Shown here in pieces: positions 62,601-64,000 of a DNA stretch of 64,000 nt. The stretch is taken from contig JBDTRB010000001.1 in assembly GCA_039931865.1 (NCBI GenBank), forward strand, positions 1-64,000, in the 5' to 3' direction. Every line of letters begins with the position of its first letter. Position 1 is the first letter of the stretch. Source of the DNA: JALYUA01 sp039931865. Its GTDB lineage: Bacteria > Acidobacteriota > Thermoanaerobaculia > UBA5066 > Gp7-AA6. The notes beneath the pieces are model-generated. The model had not been told where the DNA came from, searched no databases, and saw only the letters and a list, made by a program, of their open reading frames with translations. Both the position numbers and the translations under genes were made by a program.

Positions 62601-63817
62601 CGGGTAGCGGGCTCTCCGAGAGCTTCCAGCGCCTCGAGGAGTTTCCGTCGGGCGGGAGAACCGAAGGCTTTGGCGGGAGCGGCCGCGGGCGGTTCCGCGA
62701 AGACGGGCAACGGAGCGTGACCGGTCGGGTCGGCGACGCAGGAGCCCCATGTCTCGTGAGCGACCATCTCGCGCGCCGCCGACACGGCCGCGGCGCTTCC
62801 GGAACGGCCCGCGATTTCCGCGACCCTCTCGAAGAACCGGAGCGAGGCGCGTACCGCGCCGCAGGGGACCGCGAGCTCCTGCCGCCAGTCTTCCGGGAGC
62901 GTCGGGCACTTTACCGCCGCCGGCACGGAGACGACCTCGGGTGCCCCGGGAAGGCAGAGCGAGCCCGCCGCGATGGCGGCCCGGGAGGTCGGATCCCAGC
63001 TCTCGAGATCTACGCAGATCCAGACCGCGGGACCGGGATTGCCGGCCGCCTCCTCCTGCTCCCGGAGCGCGCGAATTCCTGCGGCGAGGTCTTCTGGTGC
63101 CTCCCCGGGCCGCTCGAAGATTCGCGCCGCCTTTCCGTGGAGAAGCGCGCGGCCGGCCTCGATGCGCGCGCGGACTTCCGCGGTCCGCAGAAGGCTCCCC
63201 GTCCGGCCGATCGTCGAGAGGCGGACAGCCGCTCCGGTCGCGGAAGACAGCGCGGGAAAAAAGCGGTAGGCACAACCGACCCAGAACTCGGCCCGTCGAA
63301 AGGAGGCGTCCGGCGACGAGAGCGACTCGAGGAGCAGCAGGGCGCCGGCGTCGCGGATCCGTCCGCGCCGGGCGAACACCCGCTCGACGAGCGCGGCGAG
63401 CGCAAGCGAGGCCGCTCCGGCGCAGGATCCGTCACGCACGGCGGCAGGAGTCCTCGCGACGCGCAGGGCGGCGGTTCCGGCGGCAATTTCCCAGACGGCG
63501 TCGTCGAGGTCGTCTCGCGACGCCGTGAAACCCGCTGCCTCCAGGGCGGAGAAAAACGAGGCAGCCTGCAGAATGAGGGCTGCGGCGTGGGGGACAGGAA
63601 TGCGGCCGTCCGCGACGCGCCGCCGGGGCAGAGGCGGACGCCACACCAGAAAATCAAGGCCGTCACGGCCGTAAGCGAGGGGCAGCGGGAGCGCGGGGTG
63701 CTCGAAGCAGAGAAATGCCTCCCAGCGTTCGAGGACCGTCGGGAGCGGAAATCGCTCGACGAAGGTCCCCGCGTCGAGCGGCCCGTGAAACGACCCGTTC
63801 GCGAAGGACGTGTGCAT
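59672..63817 (-). CDS. Giant sigma54-dependent transcriptional activator
   Basis: A 1381-residue regulator. The C-terminal third is a bacterial enhancer-binding AAA+ domain (about 1065-1290) with Walker A ILGESGSGKEAVA, GAFTGAERDRPG (sigma54 contact), Walker B GTIFFDEIGDL, RFREDLFYRL and WPGNVREL. A Fis-type helix-turn-helix (about 1335-1375, GGNRSRAARELKLSRQALLY) follows. The middle is rich in TPR-like helices (about 530-980). The first 500 residues are of no clear family but may be a degenerate kinase/STAND region. No receiver domain is visible. GGGAG precedes the ATG. Confidence 0.9.
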   Translation of the reverse strand: MHTSFANGSFHGPLDAGTFVERFPLPTVLERWEAFLCFEHPALPLPLAYGRDGLDFLVWRPPLPRRRVADGRIPVPHAAALILQAASFFSALEAAGFTASRDDLDDAVWEIAAGTAALRVARTPAAVRDGSCAGAASLALAALVERVFARRGRIRDAGALLLLESLSSPDASFRRAEFWVGCAYRFFPALSSATGAAVRLSTIGRTGSLLRTAEVRARIEAGRALLHGKAARIFERPGEAPEDLAAGIRALREQEEAAGNPGPAVWICVDLESWDPTSRAAIAAGSLCLPGAPEVVSVPAAVKCPTLPEDWRQELAVPCGAVRASLRFFERVAEIAGRSGSAAAVSAAREMVAHETWGSCVADPTGHAPLPVFAEPPAAAPAKAFGSPARRKLLEALEALGEPATREEISALFPGRSAVRTAAALVRAGSFLVDASGRLAPAGSLTVDSAARSQWLRAWAAAASGPVRVERLLRAGALDDAVAEGRRVASTDLPVPRSFEMSALLAAALSLAARPLPRWLEMLEGERELSGGRAEAAESRFRAVAGSPCAEEAERRAASLRLAEVAAQRGRGREAAHAVRAWREAHAEAPAREMVRALLVEAAEDSREGEPARALGRLDDAWRVSDSRQASERLEIVLCRAAVLSRAGRFEEEAAMYAEAGPLARDSGDERLAARLIAAEALGLADRREFDPAIRRLEEALAIVRDDPVERAKLSIDLAGTLYHAGRRERCAPLLEHAASVAVGAGREDLARIARSNLVEASIAACDWASASSSGEALLESARREGERTWILVGLHHRSRLALRIGRLDDAARDNAAARELSAQLEDRLEIGELWLEEGDRCALLGDEGAARRAWERGAADPPDRCDTHLRAARRLAELDAIGLGESAAAELHAAAAAAIERGEYEAAESVARWNRLRPGVVPKPLAQAAAALLRSRGGAALADCGFPGEDRTDGHGVRSLREMVALGLTGESPEGKLPLGLTGLCVTNDRGEEVLSLGVPIGVSEGVSEPLRAGCDEYALRVTPPPSPEVLRAAALVVETLLFRPAAASAPSGFAEGWRRFGVVAGDPAMEEPYQRLLRFAPRTMTVLILGESGSGKEAVARAVHALSPRASGPFVAVNVSAIPQALLESELFGHARGAFTGAERDRPGLLEEAARGTIFFDEIGDLALDSQAKLLRALQDREIRRVGENRARRIDVRVVSATSRDLAREVDAARFREDLFYRLHVAVVRLPSLRERGRDVLLLARHFLAQASKEYGRGALGLAPDAAAALLAHSWPGNVRELQSAIGQAAALADGTRIAAALLPEAVRRSVRPADQRHGYRTRVDAHRRDLIMEALERSGGNRSRAARELKLSRQALLYLIRELKVTTRPGESGFVRPS

Positions 63818-63895
63818 GTCTTCTCCCGGTACGCGACACCCCAGATTGTCGCGAAGCGGAACGCGGGACGGCGAGATCCGGGAATCCTTCGCGTT

Positions 63896-64000
63896 TCAGC
63901 GGCGGCAGAGCGCTTCGAGGTCGCGGAAGAATCCGGGGTAAGACTTCGAGACGCAGTCGGGATTCTCGATCAATGCGCGGGGGCGGGCGAGGGAAAGGAG
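63896..64000 (-). CDS. aroA: EPSP synthase, C-terminal fragment
   Basis: The last 34 codons of a gene that continues past the right edge: RALIENPDCVSKSYPGFFRD then LEALCRR and TGA. The VSKSYPxFF pattern is the conserved C-terminus of 3-phosphoshikimate 1-carboxyvinyltransferase in the shikimate pathway. It ends 78 bases before the sigma54 regulator starts, on the same strand. Confidence 0.75.
   Translation of the reverse strand, partial: LLSLARPRALIENPDCVSKSYPGFFRDLEALCRR

Overview
The window looks like a high-GC chromosomal segment from a free-living diderm (Gram-negative type) bacterium. The diderm call rests on a full set of 3-deoxy-D-manno-octulosonate (KDO) enzymes (kdsD, kdsA, kdsC, kdsB), a LolA-like carrier, a predicted outer-membrane beta-barrel, Tat translocase genes and peptidoglycan genes. 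Overall gene style (DedA-rhodanese fusion, HEAT/DUF4097 cluster, RPDV-type secreted protein) reminds me of uncultured Acidobacteriota such as Thermoanaerobaculia. That placement is from memory and is not proven here. I saw no plasmid, phage, CRISPR, rRNA or tRNA genes.

Layout. 74-9450 (minus): a fatty-acid/phospholipid operon, DUF177-rpmF-plsX-fabH-fabD-(class A beta-lactamase-like lipoprotein)-fabG-acpP-fabF, ending in etfB-etfA. 9683-14622 (plus): an exopolysaccharide cluster of three glycosyltransferases and a polyprenyl-phosphate sugar-1-phosphate transferase. 14750-21209 (minus): transglutaminase/DUF58/MoxR, then manC-murB-pgpA, mostly linked by 4-base start/stop overlaps. 21298-30356: recA, a large outer-membrane protein, tusA, purH, lolA, yajQ, a polyprenyl synthase and a small TPR-like protein. 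31085-34343: kdsB-pyrG-kdsA, where PyrG makes the CTP that KdsB uses. 34538-38309: a DUF885 protein, a YpdA-like flavoprotein, and a DedA-rhodanese gene with an in-frame TGA at a position that I expect to be Cys. 38636-45090: ECF sigma factor, anti-sigma factor, HEAT lipoprotein, DUF4097 protein and HEAT protein, then kdsD-kdsC. 45116-46301 (minus): tatA-tatC. 46420-51100: a C-terminal processing protease, a decayed gene, and a four-module Ig-like secreted protein. 51307-57506: a flippase-like membrane protein, nrdR, hsp20, lon, thiL and a DUF2062 protein. 57513-64000 (minus): a TMTC-like TPR membrane protein, a 1381-residue sigma54 activator, and the C-terminus of aroA.

Main points of interest. 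(1) The DedA-rhodanese gene reads through an in-frame TGA as C-T-(TGA)-P-N-E, with 52 further codons of conserved rhodanese sequence before the real stop. This is a strong selenocysteine candidate. (2) A roughly 75-bp repeat occurs three times, each time abutting a stop codon. (3) Four families of degenerate 7-bp tandem repeats, mostly in inverted arms, fill intergenic spaces. One insertion has removed the stop of a HEAT-repeat gene. (4) Many genes lack a ribosome-binding site and instead have a TANNNT -10-like box 6-10 bases before the start, which suggests widespread leaderless transcription.
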